Assembly: GCF_007830515.1 (NCBI RefSeq)
Contig: NZ_VLKT01000016.1
Coordinates: 1 to 64,000, forward strand
Origin: Mesorhizobium tianshanense
Lineage (GTDB): Bacteria; Pseudomonadota; Alphaproteobacteria; Rhizobiales; Rhizobiaceae
Direction of reading: 5' to 3'
Length of the DNA: 64,000 nt
The notes beneath the pieces were generated by a model, which ran no database searches, had not been told where the DNA came from, and worked only from the letters and a program-made list of their open reading frames with translations. Of the stretch, positions 45,171 through 52,391 are shown piece by piece (the first letter of the stretch is position 1; each line of letters opens with the position of its first letter). The position numbers and the translations under genes are program-made.

Positions 45171-45791
45171 ATGAGCGATATCCGTTTCCACAAGAACGAC
45201 CTGCCCGGGCTGTTGCATTACGACGTCGGGGCGGTCGCCATCGACACGGAGACGCTGGGCCTCAATCCGCATCGCGACCGGCTTTGCGTGGTGCAGATCT
45301 CGCCGGGCGACGGTACCGCCGACGTCATCCAGATCGCGCCCGGCCAGAAGAAGGCGCCGAACCTCGTCAGCCTGCTCAAGAACCGCAGCATAACCAAGCT
45401 CTTCCATTTCGGCCGTTTCGATCTCGCCGTGCTCTATAACGCCTTCGGCGTCATGCCGGAGCCGGTGTTCTGCACCAAGATCGCATCGCGGCTGACCCGA
45501 ACCTACACCGACCGGCACGGGTTGAAGGATATCTGCCTTGAGCTTCTTGGCGTCAGCCTGTCGAAAGTGCAGCAATCGTCGGACTGGGCGGCGGAGACGC
45601 TGTCGCCCGAACAACTCGAATATGCCGCCTCCGACGTGCTCTATCTGCACCGGCTGCGCGATGTGCTGGCAGCGCGGCTGGCGCGCGAGAAGCGGACCAA
45701 GGAGGCAGAGGCCTGCTTCCGCTTCCTGCCGACGCGTGCGAAACTCGATCTGATGGGCTGGGGTGAGGCAGATATCTTCGCTCACAGCTAA
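45171..45791 (+). CDS. RNase D-like 3'-5' exonuclease
   Basis: A 206-residue exonuclease with only the DEDD catalytic domain and no HRDC domain, about half the length of RNase D. Motifs: Exo I AIDTETLGLNPHRDRLCVVQ, Exo II KLFHFGRFDLAVLYNAFG, Exo III YAASDVLYLHRLRDVLAAR. Short RNase D-like proteins of this type are common in rhizobia. A role in RNA processing is likely. Ribosome binding site region GGAGAAGACG precedes the ATG. Confidence 0.92.
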   Translation: MSDIRFHKNDLPGLLHYDVGAVAIDTETLGLNPHRDRLCVVQISPGDGTADVIQIAPGQKKAPNLVSLLKNRSITKLFHFGRFDLAVLYNAFGVMPEPVFCTKIASRLTRTYTDRHGLKDICLELLGVSLSKVQQSSDWAAETLSPEQLEYAASDVLYLHRLRDVLAARLAREKRTKEAEACFRFLPTRAKLDLMGWGEADIFAHS

Positions 45792-45792
45792 T

Positions 45793-45900
45793 GCATGTCG
45801 CCCAAAAGCATGCTCCCGGGCCTGACCCGAGGGTGCGCAGCGGTTTTGGGACAACGATATGCAATAAAACTTAAAGCGCGTCGCATGAATCCCATCGGAC
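45793..45900. repeat. Dispersed rhizobial intergenic repeat
   Basis: The sequence atgcatgtcgcccaaaagca ... cagcggttttgggacaacgatatgcaat ... cttaaagcgcgtcgcatgaatcc matches a pattern I recognise from many Mesorhizobium intergenic regions. TGTCGCCCAAAA and TTTTGGGACAACGA can pair imperfectly. It follows the RNase D gene directly. Confidence 0.6.
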
Positions 45901-45966
45901 GCGACACGCTTCAAGTTGGAACCAGGTGTTCGCCGCGACGTTCTGTCGGTCCATGGAGAGGATGAA

Positions 45967-46215
45967 ATGGCTGCCAGAAAACCCATCGAAACAGCGCCGA
46001 AGGATGGCTCCAAGGTCACCGTCACCTGGAAGGACAGCGACGGCGTGATCAACGAATCCATCGCGCAGTACCGTTCGCTCGACCGGCTGAAGGCGGCCGG
46101 CGGCGACTGGGACGAGAGCGACGCCGGCTGGTGGGCCTATACGGACGGCCATACGCAAAAGAAGATCGAGCCGATCAGCTGGCGGCCCGCATCCGGGGAT
46201 GACGACGACGAATGA
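45967..46215 (+). CDS. Small acidic protein of unknown function
   Basis: An 82-residue protein, MAARKPIETAPKDGSKVTVTW..., with several Trp residues (DESDAGWWAYTDGH, ISWRPASGDDDDE). It resembles a small beta-rich protein of a type common in rhizobia (IETAPKDG motif also seen in phage-related proteins). The start at 45967 has GGAGAGGATGAA upstream. The stop lies inside an 18-bp tandem duplication. No function is assigned. Confidence 0.8.
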   Translation: MAARKPIETAPKDGSKVTVTWKDSDGVINESIAQYRSLDRLKAAGGDWDESDAGWWAYTDGHTQKKIEPISWRPASGDDDDE

Positions 46216-46242
46216 CGCCGCTGGGACGAATGACGCCGCTGG
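46207..46242. repeat. 18-bp tandem duplication across a stop codon
   Basis: GACGAATGACGCCGCTGG occurs twice in a row (46207-46224, 46225-46242). The stop codon of the 82-residue gene is in the first copy, so the protein is unaffected. Confidence 0.9.
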
Positions 46243-46339
46243 CGGGGCCGGCTACTTTCCAATAACTTGGGCCTGTTGCAATCGGAGATCGATTCGGAGC
46301 TTCCTGCTCCGCGACCGTCCGCTCAGGAGGGATTTGCAA

Positions 46340-46594
46340 ATGGGTGTTGAGAGCCTGCTTGTCTTCATCATCATCGGTGCCATCGCCGGCTGGCTCGCCG
46401 GCCTGATCGTCAAGGGCTTCGGCCTCGGCCTGGTCGGCAATATCGTCGTCGGCATCGTCGGCGCCTTGATCGCCGGCTGGCTCTTCCCAAGGCTGGGGTT
46501 CGCCCTAGGCGGTGGTATATTTGCCTCCATTATCCACGCCATGATCGGCGCGGTCATCCTGCTCGTGCTGATCAAGCTGGTGAAGCAGGCCTGA
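46340..46594 (+). CDS. GlsB/YeaQ/YmgE-family small membrane protein
   Basis: An 84-residue integral membrane protein of the transglycosylase-associated family. Three hydrophobic segments: ESLLVFIIIGAIAGWLAGLI, GLVGNIVVGIVGALIAGWLF and ASIIHAMIGAVILLVLIKLV, with the typical glycine pattern. Such proteins respond to stress and sit in the inner membrane. The ATG at 46340 follows AGGAGGGATTTGCAA, an excellent ribosome binding site; the frame is open further upstream but is unlikely to be used. Followed 27 bases later by another small membrane protein. Confidence 0.92.
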   Translation: MGVESLLVFIIIGAIAGWLAGLIVKGFGLGLVGNIVVGIVGALIAGWLFPRLGFALGGGIFASIIHAMIGAVILLVLIKLVKQA

Positions 46595-46621
46595 TCCATC
46601 GAAGGACATCAAGGGCGCGCC

Positions 46622-46768
46622 ATGAAACAGAACATGCTCTATCTCATCATCGGCGCGCTCGTCGTCGTGGTCATCGCGCTCGGCACCTACGTCTATCGCG
46701 AGCAAACCAAGCCGAAGGGCGTCGAACTCAAGATCGACGACAAGGGTATTTCGATCCAGGAGAACTGA
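46622..46768 (+). CDS. Small single-pass membrane protein (48 aa)
   Basis: A 48-residue protein: short N terminus MKQNM, one membrane helix (LYLIIGALVVVVIALGTYVY), then a charged tail (REQTKPKGVELKIDDKGISI). It begins 27 bases after the YeaQ-type gene and is probably co-transcribed. Such small proteins with this tail are common in rhizobia. Function unknown. Confidence 0.75.
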   Translation: MKQNMLYLIIGALVVVVIALGTYVYREQTKPKGVELKIDDKGISIQEN

Positions 46769-46847
46769 GTGCGCCGGGTCTGGCGCGGCAAAAGGTGCCG
46801 ATGACCACCCATATCGACTATTCGAGCCCTTCAGGTCACGCTCTCAG

Positions 46848-47852
46848 GTGATAGCCCGGATCGACTTCAAGGCCAGCGATGCCGTACGCGCCGCGCTCTC
46901 GGCCATCGGACGCACGGAAGATCTGCGCTTTTCGCCGGACAATCGGCTGCTGGCAATTGCGGGATATGCGCGAAGGCGCTGTCTGATCCTGCGGGTCGAC
47001 GTCGATGCGGCGCCGAGTGGTCCGCAAGTCACCGTCCATGACTTCATGGAATTGACGTCGAAAAGCATGGGCGAGGTCCACGGCCTCGATTTCATCGATG
47101 ACCGAACCCTGGTGATCGCCAATCGGGATGGGCTGCTTGCGATATTTGCCCTGCCCTCGGGCGAACCGGCCGGCCGCCGCTGCGATATAGAGCCTATTCG
47201 CGAGATCAAGGGCGGGCTGTTCTGCAAGCTGAAAACGCCAGGTTCGATCGTGGCCAGGCAGGAGTCGCGTGGCCGGGTCAGCCTCCTGGTCTGCAACAAT
47301 TACAGGGACAGGGTCACACGCCATGTCGTCGACCGGTGGGGCTACCGCGCGTGGAAAAACCAGGCCCTTCTGAAGCGCGGCCTGAACATACCCGACGGCA
47401 TAGCGGTCAGCCATGATGGCCAATGGATCGCCGTCAGCAGTCACGGCACGAACGATGTGAAGATCTACAGAATGTCCGCGCCGCTGGGACCGGATACCGA
47501 ACCCGCAGGAATCCTGCAGAACGCCAATTATCCGCACGGCCTGCGTTTTACGGGCGATGACCGGCAGATCCTTGTCGCCGATGCAGGCAGTCCATTGGTT
47601 CACGTATACGACCGTGACGCGGGTTGGAGTGGCAGTCGTATGCCTTCTCGCTCTGTTGCCGTCCTTGACGGCGAAACGTTCGGGCGCGGCAGGGCCAGTG
47701 TCGAAGAAGGCGGCCCGAAGGGTCTCGATATCGATCGTTCGAACAGCGTCGTGGCGGTGACCTGCGAAGAGCAGACGCTGGCCTTCTTCTCGCTGGCATC
47801 GATAACCGGCCGACCGGTTGCGGCGCTCGAGCGAGGCTTAACCCGCCCTTAA
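46848..47852 (+). CDS. Beta-propeller (WD40/SMP-30-like) protein of unknown function
   Basis: A 334-residue protein with repeated blade-like segments: DLRFSPDNRLLAIAGYA, VHGLDFIDDRTLVIANRDG, IPDGIAVSHDGQWIAVSSHG, YPHGLRFTGDDRQILVADAG and KGLDIDRSNSVVAVTCEE. The pattern PDGIAVSHDG-WIAVSSHGT is typical of propeller repeats. No signal peptide is visible. The start GTG at 46848 is the only start near the first blade; an upstream short frame at 46801 overlaps it. It is the last chromosome-like gene before the mobile region; the C terminus could be altered by insertion, but no sign of truncation is clear. Confidence 0.75.
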   Translation: MIARIDFKASDAVRAALSAIGRTEDLRFSPDNRLLAIAGYARRRCLILRVDVDAAPSGPQVTVHDFMELTSKSMGEVHGLDFIDDRTLVIANRDGLLAIFALPSGEPAGRRCDIEPIREIKGGLFCKLKTPGSIVARQESRGRVSLLVCNNYRDRVTRHVVDRWGYRAWKNQALLKRGLNIPDGIAVSHDGQWIAVSSHGTNDVKIYRMSAPLGPDTEPAGILQNANYPHGLRFTGDDRQILVADAGSPLVHVYDRDAGWSGSRMPSRSVAVLDGETFGRGRASVEEGGPKGLDIDRSNSVVAVTCEEQTLAFFSLASITGRPVAALERGLTRP

Positions 47853-47933
47853 AAACAAGCCCATGAAACCCAAGGCGTTGAGCGAATAAGGTCGCCTCAA
47901 TAAGGCTGAATAAGGGAGCTTGGCCGTTCCTTT

Positions 47934-47948
47934 GTTCGCAATATGTTC
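47934..47948. promoter_or_regulatory. Possible LexA-type box GTTC-N7-GTTC
   Basis: GTTCGCAATATGTTC fits the alphaproteobacterial SOS box. It lies 16-30 bases before the small gene at 47964. The pattern is short and would occur about twice by chance in a window of this size, counting both strands. Confidence 0.3.
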
Positions 47949-47963
47949 GCTAAGGGACTCGAC

Positions 47964-48197
47964 ATGAAATCACGACTCAGATCATTCTTAGCGATCCGCA
48001 GCCCAAGGAAGGTCCGAACGATGCTCGTTCGGGCACCCGGACTTGATAACCTGCGGCCCCATGTCGAGGTCGGAATGGAACCTCCTCAGACGAGGTCAAC
48101 CGGACCGGCAACCTTGAGAGCAGATGGGATTCGCTGGCGGCGGAAGTACAACGCCAAGAGCGAGCCGATACACCGGCGAACGACGGCCTATTCGTAA
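47964..48197 (+). CDS. Small basic hypothetical protein at the left end of the mobile region
   Basis: A 77-residue basic frame, MKSRLRSFLAIRSPRKVRTM..., ending HRRTTAYS. A ribosome binding site-like AAGGGA lies 8 bases before the ATG at 47964; an earlier in-frame ATG at 47943 lies inside the LexA-like box. It contains a hairpin-forming stretch (CCGAACGA tgc TCGTTCGG). I recognise no domain, and it could be non-coding. Confidence 0.35.
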   Translation: MKSRLRSFLAIRSPRKVRTMLVRAPGLDNLRPHVEVGMEPPQTRSTGPATLRADGIRWRRKYNAKSEPIHRRTTAYS

Positions 48198-48255
48198 CGC
48201 TGGCATGACTCACGAAACCTTCTGGTTCCGTGCGCACGGACCGAGGGATTTCACC

Positions 48256-48342
48256 ATGAAACCCAAGGTCACGGTAGAAGTGAAAGTGAACGTCGCGCTC
48301 TGCCTATTTGGCATCGCGGCCATTCTCTCGATCTTCTTTTGA
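48256..48342 (+). CDS. Very small membrane peptide (28 aa)
   Basis: A 28-codon frame, MKPKVTVEVKVNVALCLFGI then AAILSIFF. A charged N-terminal half precedes a hydrophobic helix. GAGGG lies nine bases before the ATG. Such peptides occur in phage-derived regions. It could instead be part of a leader. Confidence 0.4.
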   Translation: MKPKVTVEVKVNVALCLFGIAAILSIFF

Positions 48343-48463
48343 CAGGGGGCGTCCCGGAGCAATCCGGGCGCTTCTTCTTTTTGCGAGGCTCTGCGGGGTT
48401 TTTCACAGGCGGCGCAGAACCTCGTCGCCCTTTTCTTGGTCTTTGTCTTTGGGGGAGTTCGTC

Positions 48464-49078
48464 ATGGGAAATACCGTGGAACCTTTCGACGTAAACCCGC
48501 GTCTTGTGATGGCCGTCGGAATGTTAGCAATCCAATGGGCCCGCGTCGAATTTGTGTTCCAGAAAATCATTGTCGGCTTGCTGCAAAGCAATGGCGCAGT
48601 TGGTTTGATGCTGGCAAGCAATATGGGGAACCGATCTGTGAGCGAATTCATTCGCACCTTTGCGTCGTCGGTTAGGCCAGAGATCTTCGATGTCGATTTT
48701 GCTCCCAGCCTGCAAACCCTGATTGCGGAGTTCGACAGAATTCTTGGTATTCGAAACAGGATCGTTCACAACAGTTGGCCGCACAACATTTCCGACGATC
48801 AAGCACTTGCCCTAGTGGCTCGCTTCAAAGGTAGCGTTCGGCTGCACGAAGAAGTCTGGGACATTGCGACAATGGAGGGCGTGATCGACGACACAGTCCA
48901 ACTGCTCACGACCCTAACCTTTTTCGCCCGTCGGTATGATCTTTTCGCACCAATGAATGAATGGGAAGAGCGCGCAGCATCAACTGAAATACCTGAAGAG
49001 CCTAAGCCTCCGGTGTATCAAAATCTCGATCCCAAGATGATAGCGCTATCGATCCGGCTTCGATCATCTCAGACGTAA
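48464..49078 (+). CDS. Helical protein with a HEPN-like Rx4H motif
   Basis: A 204-residue, mostly alpha-helical protein. The start at 48464 has GGGGGAG upstream. Central segment IAEFDRILGIRNRIVHNSW contains R97-x4-H102, the RNase motif of HEPN domains, placed at the end of a helix as expected. Flanking helices (VGMLAIQWARVEFVFQKIIV and EGVIDDTVQLLTTLTFFARR) fit a HEPN bundle. HEPN RNases are common in toxin-antitoxin and abortive-infection systems; here no MNT-type antitoxin partner is seen, so a defence role is only possible. Many HEPN-like proteins with RNxxxH have no tested activity. Confidence 0.65.
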   Translation: MGNTVEPFDVNPRLVMAVGMLAIQWARVEFVFQKIIVGLLQSNGAVGLMLASNMGNRSVSEFIRTFASSVRPEIFDVDFAPSLQTLIAEFDRILGIRNRIVHNSWPHNISDDQALALVARFKGSVRLHEEVWDIATMEGVIDDTVQLLTTLTFFARRYDLFAPMNEWEERAASTEIPEEPKPPVYQNLDPKMIALSIRLRSSQT

Positions 49079-49624
49079 TTTCGTTCTCCATGCGCAGCCG
49101 GAACACGATCCAAGGCCTCATCGACGATAGGCCAAGAAAAAGCCGGCGGTGTGTAATGGGAGAAAAGGTCACCGCCGGACCAATGAACCGAGCAAGAGTG
49201 ACACAGGTGCTCAGTTCATCAGTGGCAACTAATATGCTCCCGCTCGGTCAAACTGGCTACCGAAATCTTGGCAAGCTGGACAACGGGGTGTGATGAACAA
49301 AGAGAGCCGGCGGATGTGCGGGGGGCGCCACCGCCGGCTCAATAAACTAGCAGGCTGGGTGTGAGGGGGATTGCCCGCCAGTTCATCAGTGATGTCTAAT
49401 ATCGTCTCAATTGATGAAAATGGCTATGGAAATCTGCGGGGCATTCGGGGCTTGAAACTCGCCGCCAGTTGGGCCATTCTTTGATCAGCCAAACCGCGAT
49501 GCACCGAGCCCCTAGGGCCATTTAGTTCATCGCACTGAGCAGCACGACGCTGCTCAACTCCGAGCGAAACCTGCCCAAACCCGCGAAATCATTCGCGGGA
49601 CAGCAACCGTTTGGAGTTTGGAAA
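49079..49624. other. 546-base non-coding stretch with hairpins
   Basis: Besides the two-copy repeat it holds two more perfect hairpins just before the next gene: GAGCAGC (49537-49543)/GCTGCTC (49549-49555) and CCCGCGAA (49580-49587)/TTCGCGGG (49592-49599). They may shape the leader of the gene at 49625. Confidence 0.6.
49143..49440. repeat. Two imperfect copies of a hairpin-bearing repeat (about 165 bp period)
   Basis: Copy A: stem CCGGCGGTG (49143-49151)/CACCGCCGG (49170-49178), later GTTCATCAGTG (49214-49224). Copy B: stem GAGCCGGCGG (49304-49313)/CCGCCGGCTC (49331-49340), later GTTCATCAGTG (49381-49391). Similar tails (AACTGGCTACCGAAATCTTGG, AAATGGCTATGGAAATCTGCGG) follow at the same offset. 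No gene fits both copies. They look like a tandem structured RNA or a protein-binding array in the phage region. Confidence 0.7.
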
Positions 49625-49855
49625 ATGACCTCAGAAGACCAACAAGAACGTGAAAACCGACTCAGGGTGATCGCTGAGTTACGCAAGTACTGCCTCGCCA
49701 AATCACCGCATGGTGATGGCTACGCACTGATCAGCGACTACAGCGGGCTCGCCCTCTTTGGCGGCGATGAAGAGGACCTTCGTCACTACACCTATGACGC
49801 CAGTCTCGACGAAATCGAGGCATGGCTGCGGCTGGCTGAGACGGGAAGGGTCTGA
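49625..49855 (+). CDS. Small acidic hypothetical protein
   Basis: A 76-residue acidic protein starting MTSEDQQERENRLRVIAELR, ending DASLDEIEAWLRLAETGRV. It stands four bases before the next small gene, so the two are co-translated. TTTGGAG lies seven bases before the ATG. The middle (YALISDYSGLALFGGDEEDL) looks like a small alpha-beta fold. No family recognised; small paired genes like this are typical of phage early regions. Confidence 0.65.
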   Translation: MTSEDQQERENRLRVIAELRKYCLAKSPHGDGYALISDYSGLALFGGDEEDLRHYTYDASLDEIEAWLRLAETGRV

Positions 49856-49858
49856 GCG

Positions 49859-50134
49859 ATGGCCCTCAACCGTTCCTATAACCGCTTCCGTCAAGAACGG
49901 ATCATCATTGAGCAGGCTCTCTCGGGCCATCTTGCATTCCTCCAGGATGCGATCAACGACATGGACAGCGATGCCGACCGCATTCGTAACTTGCCGTCGG
50001 ATGATCCAGACGTACGAGAATGGAAAAAGCTCCTACCCTTCTGGACAAGACAATTCAAAATCACCTGTGAAATTCTGAAGCGGGAATATGGGTGGTCCGA
50101 TGACGAAATCCGAAAGGAACTAGGCGGCTCCTGA
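49859..50134 (+). CDS. Small helical hypothetical protein
   Basis: A 91-residue helical protein, MALNRSYNRFRQERIIIEQA ... YGWSDDEIRKELGGS. It follows the preceding gene by three bases, with its ribosome binding site (GGGAAGGG) inside the end of that gene. Charged helices with no membrane segment suggest a DNA- or protein-binding accessory factor. Function unknown. Confidence 0.65.
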   Translation: MALNRSYNRFRQERIIIEQALSGHLAFLQDAINDMDSDADRIRNLPSDDPDVREWKKLLPFWTRQFKITCEILKREYGWSDDEIRKELGGS

Positions 50135-50570
50135 AAACCGGCAACCCACGTCTGGCAGCGATGCCGGGCGTGGGTTCGCTAGTCAGTCCCATCGGTCCAT
50201 TGACCTTTTCAATGGTGATCCCCCACCCGGCCGAATGGCACAAAGGAGGAACAGGTCGGGGATCTTGCAAGGTTGAGGGCCTTGCAACTTTGACTCCCGT
50301 AAGTTGACTTACGGGAGAGATTCCGCGCCGACGCCCCAATATGGCAAGAGGCGTCGGCGTTCGGGGCCTCCCGATTAGGAACCCCGCTCCCACCGGCATC
50401 ACGCCGGCCAGAAGCTCGTGCTCACCTTTAAGCGGGCTTAAAGGTGGAAATTCTTCGCCGCGCCACCAAAAGAGACTTCCATGAAACCAAATGGTGGCGC
50501 GGCCGGGGTGCAATCGCCTATTACCCCGTTCCTTGGCGGCGCTGCTACGACACCGGCCAAAGAAGCTCTA
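50135..50570. other. Non-coding stretch with three hairpins
   Basis: AACCCACG pairs with CGTGGGTT just after the gene at 49859 (about 50145-50178), a likely terminator stem though without a T-run. CTCCCGTAAG-TTGA-CTTACGGGAG (50294-50317) and CACCTTTAAG-CGGG-CTTAAAGGTG (50423-50446) are perfect 10-bp stems with 4-base loops. No gene is seen. Confidence 0.65.
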
Positions 50571-50801
50571 CTACGTTGCATGCCAAACGGCGGCATTCGG
50601 ACCACGCATCGGTGAATCATGGCGGCAGGCCCACCTATGTGCAGCCTTTGATTGCTTGATAGCTCTCGCCGCCTGGAGACCAGTCAAATTGAATTTCTTC
50701 TGAAGGAGCGGGAGCGTCGGCTCGAATTCTTTTTGCGTGTTTGTTCGCGGATGACGCCTAAGCCATCCAGCGGCAACGGCGATGCGTTGTTCGGTATTCA
50801 T
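50571..50801 (-). CDS. Small HTH-like protein of the phage region
   Basis: A 76-residue protein, MNTEQRIAVAAGWLRRHPRT..., ending SPMRGPNAAVWHAT. A very strong ribosome binding site (AAGGAGGAGCAG) precedes the ATG at 50801. Its core LPLLQKKFNLTGLQAARAI resembles LQEQFGLTMTDALKAIRIA in the 54-residue protein at 51483, so the two are probably related helix-turn-helix proteins. Likely a small DNA-binding factor. Confidence 0.65.
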   Translation of the reverse strand: MNTEQRIAVAAGWLRRHPRTNTQKEFEPTLPLLQKKFNLTGLQAARAIKQSKAAHRWACRHDSPMRGPNAAVWHAT

Positions 50802-50934
50802 CTGCTCCTCCTTTCGCTTGAATGGCAGCGGCGACAGCGGCAATTTGTGCATGTGCGGTGCTCGCCTGCGGACGACCCAGCAAACGCGGCTCTCAGCGGC
50901 TCTCTCACCGGTGCCTTTGCACAAATCAGAGCAG

Positions 50935-51324
50935 TCATGCGGGCGGCTCCGACGGAACAGCATCATTGCCGTGCCACAACCATATGTGCCAGGCGGGAAC
51001 GGCTGGATACCAATGTCTGACGACGATGGAGCCGGAGGGTAGCGTGACCATGCTCACAAGCTCATAGGTATCGTCGTCGGCATTGTAGGTAATGATTTCA
51101 GCGTCTTGGCCATAGCACCGGACCTTGCTGCCGACTGCATAGGGCGTTGGGGTCGCGGCATATGTGGCAAGGTCTTCGTCGCGGTAGATGCGGCTTCGAT
51201 TCAGTGGCACCTCGACTGTGGTGACTTCGCAGGCGATCTGTCCCTCGGCGGCCCCTTTGTGTGCCGTGACGATGCCAAGGAAATTGTCTGTGATTGACTG
51301 GACAGGTGTACCAACAGGGATCAT
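50935..51324 (-). CDS. Hypothetical phage-region protein
   Basis: A 129-residue protein, MIPVGTPVQSITDNFLGIVT... with beta-rich, small-barrel character (TPYAVGSKVRCYGQDAEIIT, LVSMVTLPSGSIVVRHWYP). Its ATG at 51324 overlaps the stop of the tape-measure fragment (TGATG). It seems to be a real gene because the start coincides with that stop and AAGG lies upstream. No family recognised. Confidence 0.6.
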   Translation of the reverse strand: MIPVGTPVQSITDNFLGIVTAHKGAAEGQIACEVTTVEVPLNRSRIYRDEDLATYAATPTPYAVGSKVRCYGQDAEIITYNADDDTYELVSMVTLPSGSIVVRHWYPAVPAWHIWLWHGNDAVPSEPPA

Positions 51325-51446
51325 CACCACACCCTTGTGGCTGCTTCAGCCTTGCCAGCGGAGGCGGCGAAGGTATCCAACGCCTTGGCCGCAGGCGTCG
51401 CGGAGGTGGCATCGACGGCGACGACTAGGCTGGCAATGTCGGGCAT
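51324..51446 (-). CDS. N-terminal fragment resembling a tail tape-measure protein (40 aa)
   Basis: A 40-residue frame, MPDIASLVVAVDATSATPAA ... KAEAATRVW. The N terminus is the typical opening of phage tail tape-measure proteins, which are normally 600-1500 residues, so this is a truncated remnant or a small protein derived from one. It has an AAGGGG ribosome binding site and its stop overlaps the next start, so it is likely still translated. Confidence 0.5.
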   Translation of the reverse strand: MPDIASLVVAVDATSATPAAKALDTFAASAGKAEAATRVW

Positions 51447-51482
51447 CTCAGTGGCCCCTTCTTCTCCTGTTCGACGGAACGG

Positions 51483-51647
51483 TTATGGTTGGCTCTTTCG
51501 AACGGCGAGACTGTCGCGCATCCGGGCAATCCGAATGGCCTTGAGCGCATCAGTCATCGTCAAGCCAAACTGTTCTTGCAGTTGTCGCGCCATCGACCGG
51601 CGGCGTTTGCGCTGGCCCGATAGCAACCAAGCGATCGCTTCTTCCAT
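51483..51647 (-). CDS. Small HTH-like protein (54 aa)
   Basis: A 54-residue basic protein, MEEAIAWLLSGQRKRRRSMA..., with LQEQFGLTMTDALKAIRIA as a likely recognition helix region. GGAGG lies eight bases before the ATG at 51647, and the gene starts 13 bases after the preceding gene's stop. It resembles the 76-residue protein at 50571. Confidence 0.6.
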   Translation of the reverse strand: MEEAIAWLLSGQRKRRRSMARQLQEQFGLTMTDALKAIRIARMRDSLAVRKSQP

Positions 51648-51659
51648 TGCGCTTGCCTC

Positions 51660-52376
51660 CTATTCAGCCGCCTCGGCAATCGGAGCCGGAGCCGGGGCTT
51701 TATCGCGAATGCCCCGCACGACGCCGCTCTGGGCTTCCTGCACGGTTTCGGTTCTTGCGAAGACCAATCTTTTGGCGGCACCAACAGCCTTTTGGAGCTC
51801 CTCCAAAGCCTTTTCGGCATCAGCCTTCTGCTTGACGAGATCGGGGTGTAGGGCAGTGGACGCCCGGGCTCGAATCGCGGTGACTGCGGCATCGTCCAGG
51901 CCAGATAGGAACTGCGGCGCATGGACAATCGCGCCAAGGACCACGGGGTTGGTGACATTGCGCATGGCAAAATCGAATGGTGAGCCACCTGCGCTTCGCA
52001 TGAATTGGCGGATTTCTTGAGCGAGGGCCACTTCCGCGACCGTAGTCGGCTTTGGGATGTCGGCTGACAGGCCACTGTCGAACGTCTCTACCGCCTTCTG
52101 GACGGCGCTCTCGGCTCCACGCACAGAAGACAGAGCTTCCAGTTCCGCAATCGCTTTGCGGCCGATTTCAGCGCGGCGACGATACAGGCCCTCCGGGCTC
52201 AGGTCGGTGTCGGCTTCGATGCCAAGGCAACTGGCGTCAACTGTGGCGACAAGATCGCGGATGCTCTGGACGGCTTGATGTAGTCTCTCCCAATGGACGA
52301 CTGGATCGGTCGGCCACCTGCTCTGCATCGGGGCGATGGTGGCGGCAATCTCAATATTGGTTATCTTCTTCGGCAT
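51660..52376 (-). CDS. Helical protein next to terminase, unknown function
   Basis: A 238-residue, alanine- and glutamate-rich helical protein starting MPKKITNIEIAATIAPMQSR. Long helices (LVKQKADAEKALEELQKAVGAAKR) suggest a coiled coil; the C-terminal tail is Pro/Ala-rich (APAPAPIAEAAE). It begins 15 bases downstream of the terminase gene, in one operon with it. A scaffold or packaging accessory role is possible by position only. No family recognised. Confidence 0.7.
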   Translation of the reverse strand: MPKKITNIEIAATIAPMQSRWPTDPVVHWERLHQAVQSIRDLVATVDASCLGIEADTDLSPEGLYRRRAEIGRKAIAELEALSSVRGAESAVQKAVETFDSGLSADIPKPTTVAEVALAQEIRQFMRSAGGSPFDFAMRNVTNPVVLGAIVHAPQFLSGLDDAAVTAIRARASTALHPDLVKQKADAEKALEELQKAVGAAKRLVFARTETVQEAQSGVVRGIRDKAPAPAPIAEAAE

Positions 52377-52391
52377 TCGGGACGGTCTCCT

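Noticed and set aside
47861..48268. Direct repeat CCATGAAACCCAAGG at 47861-47875 and 48254-48268 as attachment sites
   Set aside because: A 15-bp repeat is expected by chance about once or twice in 64 kb, and one copy overlaps a start codon; there is no integrase or tRNA beside it.
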